From Amycolatopsis nigrescens CSC17Ta-90 (GTDB lineage Bacteria; Actinomycetota; Actinomycetes; Mycobacteriales; Pseudonocardiaceae): a stretch of DNA of 64,000 nt. The stretch spans positions 7,051,001 through 7,115,000 of the forward strand of contig NZ_ARVW01000001.1 of NCBI RefSeq assembly GCF_000384315.1, in the 5' to 3' direction. The stretch's first letter is position 1; every line of letters begins with the position of its first letter. The position numbers were made by a program, and so were the translations under genes. The notes beneath the pieces are model-generated. The model saw only the letters and a list, made by a program, of their open reading frames with translations, did no database searches and was not told the origin of the DNA. This document shows positions 51,584-60,427 of this stretch, one piece after another.

Positions 51584-53059
51584 ATGCGGACACTCTTGCG
51601 TGGCGGCCGTGTCATCGACCCGGCGAGCGGGTTCGACGGCACGGCCGACGTGCTGTTGACCGACGGGGTGGTCACCGCCGTGGGGGAAGGACTGCCCACG
51701 GAACCGGGCGACGCGGAGATCGACGTCTCCGGGTTGGTCGTCGGACCGGGTTTCATCGATCTGCACAGCCACGTGCACACCATCGCCGGGCAGCGACTGC
51801 AGGCGATGGACGGCGTGACGACCGCACTCGACCTCGAAGCCGGACTGATGCCGATCGAGCGGGCCTATGCCGAGGCCGCCACGGCGGGACGTCCGCTGCA
51901 CTACGGTTTCTCCGCGTCGTGGGGTTCCGCCAGGGCTCAGGTGCTCGCCGGGATCGAACCCGACGCCAATATCGACAGTGGCCTCGAAGTGCTCGGGAAC
52001 CCGGCCTGGCAACGGTCTTCGTCGCCGTCCGAACTGAAGGCATGGCTGTCCCTTGTGGAGCGTGAGCTGGCCGCGGGCGCGCTCGGTGTCGGCGTGCTGC
52101 TCGGCTACGCGCCCCTGACGGATCCCGGCGAGTTCGTGGCGCTCGCCCGGCTCGCCAAGGAGGCCGGGGCGCCCACCTACACGCACGTCCGGGAACTGGT
52201 CGAGGTGGACCCCGCGACCCCGGTCGACGGCTCGGAGGAGATCGCGATCGTCGCGGCCGAGACGGGCGCGGCCATGCACCACTGCCACGTCAACAGCACG
52301 TCCGGCCACCAGATCGACCGCGTGCTCGCCGCGCTGGAGGCGAGCCGTTCGGCCGGGTCGCGGGTGACCGTGGAGGCCTATCCGTACGGCGCGGGCAGCA
52401 CGGGGATCGGCGCGGCCTTCCTCTCGCCCGAGCGGCTGAAGATGAAAGGACTCTCCCCGTCCAGCGTGATCATGCTGGAGTCGGGCGAGCGGATCGCCGA
52501 CGAGGGCCGTCTGCTGCAGGTGCGTGCCGAGGAGCCGGGCGCGCCGTGCATCCTGGAGTTCCTCGACGAGGGCGACGCCCGCGACCTCGAGCTGCTGCGC
52601 CGGGCGCTCGCGTTCCCGGACGCCATCGTCGCCAGCGACGCGCTGCCGGTGTACTGGAAGAACGGCACCAGCGAGAGCACCGAATGGCCGTTGCCGCCCG
52701 GTGGCGCGACGCATCCGCGCACGTCCGGGACGTACGCCAAGACGTTGCGCCTGATGGTGCGCGAGAGCAAGGCATGGACCTGGCTGGAGGCGTTCCGGCG
52801 CTGTTCCTACCTGCCGGCGCGCGTCCTCGACGAGGTCGCCCCCGCCGCGCGGGCCAAGGGCAGGCTCGAGGTCGGAGCGGACGCCGACATCGTCGTCCTC
52901 GACCCGGACACGGTCACGGACGCGGCGACCTACTTCGACCCGACGAGGCCTTCGGTCGGCGTCCGGCATCTGTTCGTTTCGGGCGTTCCTGTCGTCACCG
53001 ATGGGAACCTGCGCGCCGACGCCTTCCCCGGCAAGCCGTTGCGCGGTGAGCCGCGATGA
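51584..53059 (+). CDS. Amidohydrolase, N-acyl-D-amino acid deacylase-like
   Basis: A 491-residue metal-dependent amidohydrolase. The N-terminal beta domain LLRGGRVIDPASGFDGTADVLLTDG leads into the metal motif FIDLHSHVH. The carboxylated-Lys/His region follows (YTHVREL, HHCHVNS), then VASDALPVYW with the catalytic Asp, and C-terminal GRLEVGADADIVVLDPDT. It is closest to D-aminoacylase/N-acyl-D-glutamate deacylase types. No signal peptide. First gene of a four-gene run; the M20 gene overlaps its end by 4 nt. Expression is probably set by operator A and the hairpin over its ribosome site. Confidence 0.87.
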   Translation: MRTLLRGGRVIDPASGFDGTADVLLTDGVVTAVGEGLPTEPGDAEIDVSGLVVGPGFIDLHSHVHTIAGQRLQAMDGVTTALDLEAGLMPIERAYAEAATAGRPLHYGFSASWGSARAQVLAGIEPDANIDSGLEVLGNPAWQRSSSPSELKAWLSLVERELAAGALGVGVLLGYAPLTDPGEFVALARLAKEAGAPTYTHVRELVEVDPATPVDGSEEIAIVAAETGAAMHHCHVNSTSGHQIDRVLAALEASRSAGSRVTVEAYPYGAGSTGIGAAFLSPERLKMKGLSPSSVIMLESGERIADEGRLLQVRAEEPGAPCILEFLDEGDARDLELLRRALAFPDAIVASDALPVYWKNGTSESTEWPLPPGGATHPRTSGTYAKTLRLMVRESKAWTWLEAFRRCSYLPARVLDEVAPAARAKGRLEVGADADIVVLDPDTVTDAATYFDPTRPSVGVRHLFVSGVPVVTDGNLRADAFPGKPLRGEPR

Positions 53060-54198
53060 GCGACCTGCTCACCGACATCGAGACGCTCGTCCGCTGCGAG
53101 TCCCCGTCCTCGGATCACGAAGCGGTGGCCCGCAGCGCCGACGTGGTGGCCGAAGTGGGCCGGAAACTGCTGGGGGTGGATCCGGAGCGGATCGTCGTCG
53201 ACCGGGTCGCCCATCTGCGCTGGCGATTCGGCGACGGACCGCCTCGGGTGCTGCTCCTCGGTCACCACGACACGGTGTGGCCCCACGGTTCGCTGGAGAC
53301 ACATCCGTTCTCCGTGCGGGACGGCGTGCTGCGCGGTCCTGGCTGCTTCGACATGAAAGCCGGGGTGGTGATGGCGCTGCACGCCGCCGCGGCCGTCCCA
53401 GACCGCGACGGGCTGTCCATTCTGGTGACCGGCGACGAGGAGATCGGCTCGCCGTCGTCCCGCGGTCTGATCGAGGAAACGGCGGCAGGCTGCGACGCGG
53501 CGTTCGTGCTGGAGGCTTCGGCGGACGGCGGTGCGCTGAAATGCCGCCGCAAAGGCGTTTCCCACTACCGGGTCGAGGTGACCGGCCGCGCCGCGCACGC
53601 CGGGCTCGAACCGGAGAAGGGGATCAACGCGGGGGTCGAGATCGCGCACCAGATCCTCGCGGTGGCCGCACTGGCCGATCCGGAGGCCGGGACCAGCGTG
53701 ACCCCCACCGTCGTCTCGGCGGGAACGACGGTCAACACCGTTCCCGCGGTCGCGGGCGTGGCGGTCGACGTCCGCGTGTGGGACGAGGCCGAGCAACTCC
53801 GCGTCGACAGGGCCATCCGGGACCTCCGTCCGGTTCTGGAGAACGCCGAGGTCCGGGTGACCGGTGGCATCAACCGGCCGCCGCTGGCAGCAGGCTCGTC
53901 TGCGGGTTTGTTCGAGCTGGCCCAGGTATTGTCGGGCGAACTCGGTCTCGGTGAAATCACCTCCGCGTCGGTCGGCGGCGCCTCGGACGGCAATTACACC
54001 GCGGGTATGGGAATCGCCACCCTTGACGGTCTCGGCGCCGTCGGCGGCGGGGCACACGCGGATCACGAACACGTCGTCGTCGCGGAATTGCCGCGGCGGA
54101 CCGCCTTGCTGACCGCGCTCGTGGAAAACGTGCTCGCCAAGCGGGGTCCGTCCGGCGCGACGAATCCCGCGGGTGAATCTGGTACGGCACGACGGTGA
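53056..54198 (+). CDS. M20-family metallohydrolase (N-acyl-L-amino acid deacylase candidate)
   Basis: A 380-residue di-zinc hydrolase: VLLLGHHDTVWPHG (ligand His, catalytic Asp), GPGCFDMKAGVV (bridging Asp), VTGDEEIGSPSS (catalytic and ligand Glu) and terminal GGGAHADHEH (ligand His). The dimerisation insert is present. M20 enzymes include carboxypeptidase G2, ArgE and N-succinyl-amino acid desuccinylases. Next to a racemase and a GNAT-like protein, removal of the acyl group from the L-isomer is the best guess. Confidence 0.9.
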   Translation: MSDLLTDIETLVRCESPSSDHEAVARSADVVAEVGRKLLGVDPERIVVDRVAHLRWRFGDGPPRVLLLGHHDTVWPHGSLETHPFSVRDGVLRGPGCFDMKAGVVMALHAAAAVPDRDGLSILVTGDEEIGSPSSRGLIEETAAGCDAAFVLEASADGGALKCRRKGVSHYRVEVTGRAAHAGLEPEKGINAGVEIAHQILAVAALADPEAGTSVTPTVVSAGTTVNTVPAVAGVAVDVRVWDEAEQLRVDRAIRDLRPVLENAEVRVTGGINRPPLAAGSSAGLFELAQVLSGELGLGEITSASVGGASDGNYTAGMGIATLDGLGAVGGGAHADHEHVVVAELPRRTALLTALVENVLAKRGPSGATNPAGESGTARR

Positions 54199-54229
54199 CT
54201 CGGTCGGGGAGCCGGGAAAGGATTGTCCC

Positions 54230-55114
54230 GTGACGAATCTTGCGACGAATACGGAAAGCCTGGCGTCCCAGGAGGTGCGTGACGAAGCCGTCGCGGCCGC
54301 GCGGGCCGCGGCCGAGGCTTCTGGCGTCGAAATCCGCGAACTGACCGAGATCGCCGAGCTGGCCGCGGTGGTCGGCCTGTTCGAGTCCATCTGGAAGTTC
54401 GCGCCCGGCGCCCGGCCGGTGAGCACGGAACTGCTCCGGGCGATGTCCACGGCCGGGAACTACGTAGCGGGCGCGTTCGAGCACGGTGAACTGCTGGGGG
54501 CGTGTTTCGGCTTCTTCGGGAGTCCGGGAAAAGCGAGTCTGCACAGCCACATCGCCGGGGTCGCCCACACCGGTGCGGGCAGGGGGATCGGTCACGCGCT
54601 CAAACTGCACCAGCGCGGTTGGGCCCTGCTGCAGGACGTCTCGGTGATCACGTGGACCTTCGATCCACTGGTGCGGCGCAACGCCTATTTCAACCTGGGG
54701 AAGCTCGGGGCGCGGCCGATCGGTTACCTGCCCGATTTCTACGGTCCGATGGAGGACGGTATCAACGGCTCGGGCGACACCGACCGGCTGATGGTCGGCT
54801 GGGATCTGACGAGCCCGGACGTCCGGACCGCTGCCTTCGGTGAACCCGTCCTGATCAACGCGGGAGCGCTGGGCGCGGAAGAGGCGCTTTCGGTCGACTC
54901 CGACGGCGGTCCGAGCATCGGATCCGCTGACACCCCGACCGTGCTCGTCGCCATCCCGCCCGACATCGAACGGTTACGCCGCACCAATCCCGGTCGCGGC
55001 AGCGCGTGGCGCGCCGCCCTGCGCGAAGTCCTCGGCGGGCTGATGGCGGACAACGCGCACGTCGCCGGATTCGATCGTGCCGGCTGGTACGTGATCTCGA
55101 AGGAGCAGTCGTGA
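54230..55114 (+). CDS. GNAT-superfamily acyltransferase (COG3375-like)
   Basis: A 294-residue protein from GTG 54230, which follows GGGAAAGGA. The central part (VVGLFESIWKF, YVAGAFEHGELLGACFGFFG, LHSHIAGVAHTGAGRGIGHALKLHQRGWAL, VITWTFDPLVRRNAYFNLGKLGA) is the predicted GNAT COG3375 type. In Geobacillus such a protein is encoded with N-succinylamino acid racemase and an M20 desuccinylase and acylates D-amino acids with succinyl-CoA. The same trio is present here. It overlaps the racemase gene by 4 nt. Confidence 0.85.
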   Translation: MTNLATNTESLASQEVRDEAVAAARAAAEASGVEIRELTEIAELAAVVGLFESIWKFAPGARPVSTELLRAMSTAGNYVAGAFEHGELLGACFGFFGSPGKASLHSHIAGVAHTGAGRGIGHALKLHQRGWALLQDVSVITWTFDPLVRRNAYFNLGKLGARPIGYLPDFYGPMEDGINGSGDTDRLMVGWDLTSPDVRTAAFGEPVLINAGALGAEEALSVDSDGGPSIGSADTPTVLVAIPPDIERLRRTNPGRGSAWRAALREVLGGLMADNAHVAGFDRAGWYVISKEQS

Positions 55115-56217
55115 AACTCAGTGGTGTGGAATTGCGCCGCGTACGGATGCCGCTCGTGGCCCCGTTCCGTACGTCGTTCGGGACGCAGGCCGAACGGGAA
55201 CTCCTGCTCGTCCGCGCGGTGACCCCGGCCGGCGAGGGCTGGGGCGAATGCGTCGCGATGGAGGCGCCGCTCTACTCGTCGGAGTACAACGACGCCGCCG
55301 AACACGTGCTGCGGAACCATCTGATCCCGGCCCTGCTGGACGCCGAGGACGTCACCGCGCACAAGGTGACCCCGCTGCTGGCGAAGTTCAAAGGGCACCG
55401 GATGGCGAAGGCCGCGCTGGAGATGGCGGTTCTTGACGCCGAACTCCGCGTGCATGAACGGTCCTTCGCGGCCGAACTCGGGTCCACTCGCGACTACGTG
55501 GCCTGCGGGGTCTCGGTCGGGATCATGGACTCGATCCCGCAACTGCTCGACGCCGTCGGCGGGTATCTCGAGGAGGGTTACGTCCGCATCAAGCTGAAGA
55601 TCGAACCCGGCTGGGACGTCGGCCCCGTCCGCCAGGTGCGGGAGCGTTTCGGCGACGACGTGCTGCTGCAGGTCGACGCGAACACCGCGTACACCCTCGG
55701 CGACGCGCCTCTGCTGGCCAGGCTGGACCCGTTCGACCTGCTGCTGATCGAGCAGCCGCTCGAAGAGGAGGACGTCCTCGGGCACGCCGAACTGGCGAAG
55801 CGCATCCGGACCCCGATCTGCCTCGACGAGTCGATCGTCTCCGCCAAGTCCGCGGCCGACGCGATCAAGCTCGGCGCCTGCCAGATCGTCAACATCAAAC
55901 CGGGCCGCGTCGGCGGCTACCTCGAAGCCCGCCGCGTGCACGACGTCTGCGCGGCGCACGACGTCCCGGTGTGGTGCGGCGGGATGATCGAGACCGGCCT
56001 CGGGCGGGCGGCCAACGTCGCGCTCGCCTCGCTTCCGGGCTTCACGCTCCCCGGTGACACCTCGGCGTCCGGCCGGTTCTACCGCACGGACATCACCGAG
56101 CCGTTCGTACTGGAGTCCGGGCAGCTGCCGGTACCGGCCGGGCCTGGCCTCGGCGTGACCCCGATCCCGGACCTGCTGGACGAGGTCACTACGGCGAAGG
56201 TGTGGATCGGTTCGTAG
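55111..56217 (+). CDS. N-acylamino acid racemase / o-succinylbenzoate synthase family
   Basis: A 368-residue enolase-superfamily enzyme starting VKLSGVELRRVRMPLVAPFRTSFG. Catalytic lysines are at 161 and 163 (RIKLKIEPGWD) and 263 (NIKPGRVGG). Metal ligands are in LLQVDANTAY, LIEQPLEEED and CLDESIVS. Length and sequence closely match, from memory, the Amycolatopsis N-acylamino acid racemase, which also has o-succinylbenzoate synthase activity. The neighbours (M20 deacylase, GNAT, D-deacylase) rather than menaquinone genes point to racemisation of N-acyl amino acids. GTG start coupled to the GNAT stop (GTGA). Confidence 0.95.
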   Translation: MKLSGVELRRVRMPLVAPFRTSFGTQAERELLLVRAVTPAGEGWGECVAMEAPLYSSEYNDAAEHVLRNHLIPALLDAEDVTAHKVTPLLAKFKGHRMAKAALEMAVLDAELRVHERSFAAELGSTRDYVACGVSVGIMDSIPQLLDAVGGYLEEGYVRIKLKIEPGWDVGPVRQVRERFGDDVLLQVDANTAYTLGDAPLLARLDPFDLLLIEQPLEEEDVLGHAELAKRIRTPICLDESIVSAKSAADAIKLGACQIVNIKPGRVGGYLEARRVHDVCAAHDVPVWCGGMIETGLGRAANVALASLPGFTLPGDTSASGRFYRTDITEPFVLESGQLPVPAGPGLGVTPIPDLLDEVTTAKVWIGS

Positions 56218-56228
56218 CCCGCTACGAA
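56211..56228. promoter_or_regulatory. Operator site B: TTCGTAGCCCGCTACGAA
   Basis: A perfect 8-bp inverted repeat with 2-nt spacer. It overlaps the racemase stop codon and lies 66 bp before the PucR start, so it would mediate autoregulation. Pairs with sites A and C. Confidence 0.75.
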
Positions 56229-56293
56229 TTCCGCGGTTAGAGTTGGTCGGATCGAACCAATCGGTTCGGTGAGACCGGGTTTAACTTCGGGGG

Positions 56294-57967
56294 GTGCTGA
56301 CACCGGTGCCCAGCAAGCCGCACACGAGTTTGGGGCGCGTCCTCGAAGACCTCGGGGACGTGCTCCTGGAGCCGGTCGAGGTCGGCCGGACCACCCGCAA
56401 GCAGCTCGGCGGGGTGGTCATCCACGATCCGCACGACGAGTCGGAGTTTCCCGCCTCCGCCGTCGTGCTCGGCGTCGGGGTGCGGGAGCACGACGAGGTC
56501 GCCCGCCTGTTGTGCGACGTGGGTGCACGAGGCGCGGCGGCGCTCGTCGTCCGGTCTCCCGTCACCCCGACGCCGGAACTCCGGCGCGCCGCGGACTCGT
56601 CCGGTGTGGCCCTGCTCGGGCTCGCGCGAGGCGCCTCCTGGGCACAGCTCGCCGCCCTGCTCAGGACGTTGCTCGCCGAGGGGGACGTCGGCGATGTGTC
56701 GCCGCAGACCCTCGGCGGCATGCCGTCGGGTGACCTTTTCGCCTTGGCCAACGCGGTGGCCGCGCTGCTGGACGCGCCGGTGACCATCGAGGACCGCAAC
56801 TCGCGGGTCCTGGCCTTCTCCGGGCGCCAGGACGAGGCGGACCCGTCCCGCGTCGAGACCATCCTCGGGAGACAGGTACCGGAGCGGTTCACCCGCAACC
56901 TGGAACGGGACGGCATCTTCGAGAAGCTGTACCGCGATCACGCGCCGGTGTACGTCGACCCGCAGCGTTACGACGACCACGAGATCGTGCTCCCGCGGGT
57001 GGCACTCGCCGTCCGTGCCGGCGACGAGGTGCTCGGGTCGATCTGGGCGGCGGTCCGCGAACCGCTCAGCGAGGAGCGGACCCAGGCGCTTGTCGACGCC
57101 GCCAAACTGGTCGCGTTGCACATGCTCCGGCTGCGCGCGGGCGCCGACGTCGAGCGACGGCTTCGCGCGGACTTGGTGAGCACGGCGCTCGAAGGCGGTA
57201 CCGGCGCTCCGGAGGCCATCGCCCGGCTCGGTCTGCTCGGCCAGCCGTCGATCGTGCTCGCCATGGGCCTGCTCGGCGCCTCCGGCCCGGACGGCGATCT
57301 CCGCCTGGTTGCGGACCGCCAGCGGGTCGCCGACGCGCTGGCCATGCACCTCAGCGCCGTCCAGCCGCGCTCGGCCGTCGCTCTCGTTGGCGACGTCGCC
57401 TACGGCATCGTCCCGATGCCTGGCAGTCACGCCGTCTGCCAGGAGCGTTCGGTCCGGGTCGCGTCGACCTTCCTGGAACGCACCGGACGGCGCGCGGCGG
57501 CCGCGATCGGCATCGGGCCGCTCGCACTCGACGGTTCCAGCCTGCGCGCCTCGCGTGACGGCGCGGACCGGGCGTTGCGCGTGCTGCTGACCAACGGCGG
57601 CGTCAAACGCGTCGCGACCGTGGAGGACGTCCACGTCGACGCGCTCGTGCTGGAGCTGGCCGATCTAGCCGCGGCGAGGGGAGACGTCGCGACAGGTCCT
57701 GTCGCGCGGCTGCTCGCCTACGACGCCCAGCATCAGTCCCATCTGGTGCACACCCTGCGATGCTGGTTGGACGCCTTCGGGGACGTCGGCGCCGCGTCAG
57801 CCGCGGCCTACGTCCACCCGAACACTTTCCGCTACCGGTTGCGGCGCCTCGCCGAAGTCGGCGAGATCGACCTCGACGACGCGGGGGAGCGGTTCGCTGC
57901 CATGCTGCAGCTGCGACTGCTGCCCCGTGACGCGCGGACCGGGCCGCCGTCCACCGAAGACTCCTGA
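56294..57967 (+). CDS. PucR/CdaR-family transcriptional regulator
   Basis: A 557-residue regulator with an N-terminal PucR ligand-sensing domain (VLLEPVEVGRTTRKQLGGVVIHDP), a GAF-like middle (LLDAPVTIEDRNSRVLAFSG) and a C-terminal helix-turn-helix typical of PucR (LRCWLDAFGDVGAASAAAYVHPNTFRYRLRRLAEV). PucR proteins respond to nitrogen compounds and purine or amino acid catabolites. GTG 56294 or 56306 may be the start. It sits inside the D-amino acid cluster with TTCGT-N8-ACGAA repeats before itself, the catabolic operon and the next MFS gene, so it is the likely local regulator. Confidence 0.9.
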   Translation: MLTPVPSKPHTSLGRVLEDLGDVLLEPVEVGRTTRKQLGGVVIHDPHDESEFPASAVVLGVGVREHDEVARLLCDVGARGAAALVVRSPVTPTPELRRAADSSGVALLGLARGASWAQLAALLRTLLAEGDVGDVSPQTLGGMPSGDLFALANAVAALLDAPVTIEDRNSRVLAFSGRQDEADPSRVETILGRQVPERFTRNLERDGIFEKLYRDHAPVYVDPQRYDDHEIVLPRVALAVRAGDEVLGSIWAAVREPLSEERTQALVDAAKLVALHMLRLRAGADVERRLRADLVSTALEGGTGAPEAIARLGLLGQPSIVLAMGLLGASGPDGDLRLVADRQRVADALAMHLSAVQPRSAVALVGDVAYGIVPMPGSHAVCQERSVRVASTFLERTGRRAAAAIGIGPLALDGSSLRASRDGADRALRVLLTNGGVKRVATVEDVHVDALVLELADLAAARGDVATGPVARLLAYDAQHQSHLVHTLRCWLDAFGDVGAASAAAYVHPNTFRYRLRRLAEVGEIDLDDAGERFAAMLQLRLLPRDARTGPPSTEDS

Positions 57968-58017
57968 CCAGCTGACCACCGGCCGGGTTGGTCTCTCGGC
58001 CCGAAAGACGGCCGGAT

Positions 58018-58037
58018 GTTCGTGTGAACGCACGAAC
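58018..58037. promoter_or_regulatory. Operator site C: GTTCGTG-N6-CACGAAC
   Basis: A perfect 7-bp inverted repeat that fits TTCGT-N8-ACGAA (58019-58036), 87 bp before the MFS start and after the PucR stop. Third perfect member of the operator family. Confidence 0.7.
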
Positions 58038-58122
58038 TCTGTGCACCACACGCTGATCAAAATGAGTGATCGGCGCCACGACAGCGCCGGTCTCCTTCTC
58101 CCCCTGTTTCCGCGGAGGCGCC

Positions 58123-59382
58123 ATGACGGCAGTGGTCAAAGAGGACGACTGGACAGCGCGGCGGATCAACCGGACGGCGCTCATCACCATGGTGGTGATG
58201 GTCTTCGCCTGGGTGGTCGACTATATCGACCGGTTCTCGATCGGGATGGCGCTGCCGATGATCGGCGCCGAATTCGAGCTCAGCAAAACCGAACAGGGCT
58301 GGCTCGTGACCGTGTTCGCGCTGGCCTACCTGGTCTGCCAGATCCCGGCGGGCTTCCTCGCCGACCGGTACGGCTCTCGCGGGCCGATGCTGGTGACACT
58401 GCTGCTCTGGTCGGTGTTCACCGCGATGACCGGAATGGCGGGCACCTTCGGGATGTTGCTGGTCTTCCGCGGTCTTTTCGGTGTCTGCCAAGGACTTTTC
58501 CCGGCCGCGTCGTTCAAGGCGATCGCCGAACGGACCACCCCCGGCAACCGCGCGACGGTGACCGGCGTGATGCTGTCCGCCGGCGGGATCGGCGCGGGGC
58601 TGGCGCCCTTGATCGTCGGCCCGCTACTGATGGCGATCGGCTGGCGGCACACGTTCTTCTGGATGGCGGGGATAGGCGCGATCATCGGTGTGCTCGTCTG
58701 GACGATGCTGCCCAAGGTGCTGCCGAAGTCGTTGAGCAGCCTTCCGCGCGACGAGGCGGCGCTGCCAGAGGTCTCCCGCAAACAGGTGCTGAAGTCCCCG
58801 GTGATCTGGAAGTTCACCTTGCTGTTCTGCGTCACCAACATGCTCAACTACGGGATGATCACCTGGGTACCCAGCTACCTGCTGGAGACGCGGGGCCTGT
58901 CGATGAGCCAGACCGGTGTGCTGGCCGCGATCCCGATGTTGGTCAGCATCGGGACGACCATCCTCGGCGGCTGGCTGTTCGACCGCTACTTCCACGACCA
59001 CGGCCGCTGGTACCTCGGCTCGATCGCGATGGTGACCGTGGTGCTGCTGACGTTGATGGTGAACGCGGACAGCACGGCGGAATTCACCCTTTACGAAACG
59101 CTCGCTCTCGCGGTCTTCGGGATGGCGACGATGGCCGTCTTCGGCCTGCCGCTGCGGGTGCTGCCCACGGCGGTCACCGGGATCGGCATGGGGGTGATGA
59201 ACTTCGGCGGCCAGGTGGCCGGTGCGGTCGCCCCGGTGGCGATGGGCTGGCTCGCCGACGCCTTCTCGTACACCGCCGCGTTCGGTTTTCTCATCGGCAC
59301 CACCTTCCTCACCGCCGTGCTGGCGTTCTGGGTTCCGCAGAACCCCGCGCAATTCAATTTCTCCGCAGCGAGTCCTAAGTAG
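58123..59382 (+). CDS. MFS transporter, anion:cation symporter type
   Basis: A 419-residue carrier with twelve predicted helices. Motifs VVDYIDRFSIGMALP, GFLADRYGSRGPML and FRGLFGVCQGLFPAASFKAIAERT mark the ACS group, which imports organic anions such as sugar acids and amino acid derivatives. ATG 58123 is preceded by GGAGG; the frame starts earlier at GTG 58066 without support. Lying behind operator C and beside the racemase cluster, it may import N-acyl or D-amino acids. Confidence 0.9.
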   Translation: MTAVVKEDDWTARRINRTALITMVVMVFAWVVDYIDRFSIGMALPMIGAEFELSKTEQGWLVTVFALAYLVCQIPAGFLADRYGSRGPMLVTLLLWSVFTAMTGMAGTFGMLLVFRGLFGVCQGLFPAASFKAIAERTTPGNRATVTGVMLSAGGIGAGLAPLIVGPLLMAIGWRHTFFWMAGIGAIIGVLVWTMLPKVLPKSLSSLPRDEAALPEVSRKQVLKSPVIWKFTLLFCVTNMLNYGMITWVPSYLLETRGLSMSQTGVLAAIPMLVSIGTTILGGWLFDRYFHDHGRWYLGSIAMVTVVLLTLMVNADSTAEFTLYETLALAVFGMATMAVFGLPLRVLPTAVTGIGMGVMNFGGQVAGAVAPVAMGWLADAFSYTAAFGFLIGTTFLTAVLAFWVPQNPAQFNFSAASPK

Positions 59383-59394
59383 ACAGGAGTCCAC

Positions 59395-60306
59395 ATGCCC
59401 ACCGCGTCCGAAGTCATCGAAACGATCAACGACCGAGCGAAGGAGGTGGGAGTCCGGGTGCGGCTGCACGCGGCCGAAATCGACGGCACGCGGCGCCTCG
59501 GCATCGATGAGCACGCGCCTGTCGTCACGGCGTCCGTCTTCAAGGTACCGGTCGCCCTGGAACTGGCGAGGCAGGCGGCCGAGGGCGGGCTCGACCTCGG
59601 TGCGCGGATCACCGTCCCGCCGGGACATCCCACACCGAGCCCGTACGGTCTGGCCACATTTCGGCACGAGATCACGATGTCCTGGTACGACCTCGCGATC
59701 CTGATGATCGGGATCAGTGACAACGTGGCCACCGACCTGATCGTCGCTCACGCGGGGAAGGAGGCGGTCGGCGAAACCCTGCGCCGTCTCGGTTTGGAGC
59801 ACACCACGGTCGTACAGGACTGCCGGGAGGTGCTCGGCAGCATCGGCGAGGACCTCGGAATTCGCTACGAGGACGACGAAAAGCTGCTGGCGGAGCTGTC
59901 GATCGAGCGGATCGCCGCGTTGCGCGCGCTGCAACCGGCGCGCACCTGTGCCACGACCGCCGAGGAGACCACCCGGCTGCTCGGGCTGATCTGGCGCGAC
60001 GAGGCGGCTCCGCCCACCGCTTGCGCCGACGTCCGGCGCTGGCTGGAACTCCAGGTGTGGCCGCACCGGTTGCGGTCCGGGTTCGCGGACGACGGGATCC
60101 GCGTCAGCGGCAAGACCGGGACCCTGCCGTCGGTGCGCAACGAGGTCGGCGTGGTCGAGTACCCGGACGGGGATCGTTACGCGGTAGGGGTTTTCACCGA
60201 CGCCGTGGACGGGCGGTCGAGGGTGCCGGAGCGGGACGCGTTCATCGGCTTCGCCGCGGCACAGGCCGTCGAATGGCTCAGGCTTCCCGAGGCAGGAAGC
60301 GAATGA
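59395..60306 (+). CDS. Class A beta-lactamase-fold serine hydrolase, cytoplasmic
   Basis: A 303-residue protein with all three active-site elements: SxxK (TASVFKV), SDN (GISDNVAT) and KTG (VSGKTGT). No signal peptide, so it acts inside the cell and is unlikely to be a resistance enzyme. It may hydrolyse a peptide or amide imported by the neighbouring carriers. It starts 12 nt after the MFS stop, so it is in the same operon. Confidence 0.88.
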   Translation: MPTASEVIETINDRAKEVGVRVRLHAAEIDGTRRLGIDEHAPVVTASVFKVPVALELARQAAEGGLDLGARITVPPGHPTPSPYGLATFRHEITMSWYDLAILMIGISDNVATDLIVAHAGKEAVGETLRRLGLEHTTVVQDCREVLGSIGEDLGIRYEDDEKLLAELSIERIAALRALQPARTCATTAEETTRLLGLIWRDEAAPPTACADVRRWLELQVWPHRLRSGFADDGIRVSGKTGTLPSVRNEVGVVEYPDGDRYAVGVFTDAVDGRSRVPERDAFIGFAAAQAVEWLRLPEAGSE

Positions 60307-60355
60307 TTCGTCGGCGCGGATGAACTTTCCCGCCGCTCTCGTCGTTCCGCACGAA
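60307..60355. promoter_or_regulatory. Two one-mismatch copies of the PucR-type repeat
   Basis: TTCGTCGGCGCGGATGAA (60307-60324) and CTCGTCGTTCCGCACGAA (60338-60355) each fit TTCGT-N8-ACGAA with one mismatch. They lie in the gap before the class C-type hydrolase gene and may extend the regulon to the transporter operon. Confidence 0.4.
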
Positions 60356-60427
60356 CCGGTGACGCCCGTCACCGTCCTAGCATTCCGGGAACTGCCGGTC
60401 CACCCTTTCCACGGACAAGAGGTACGC

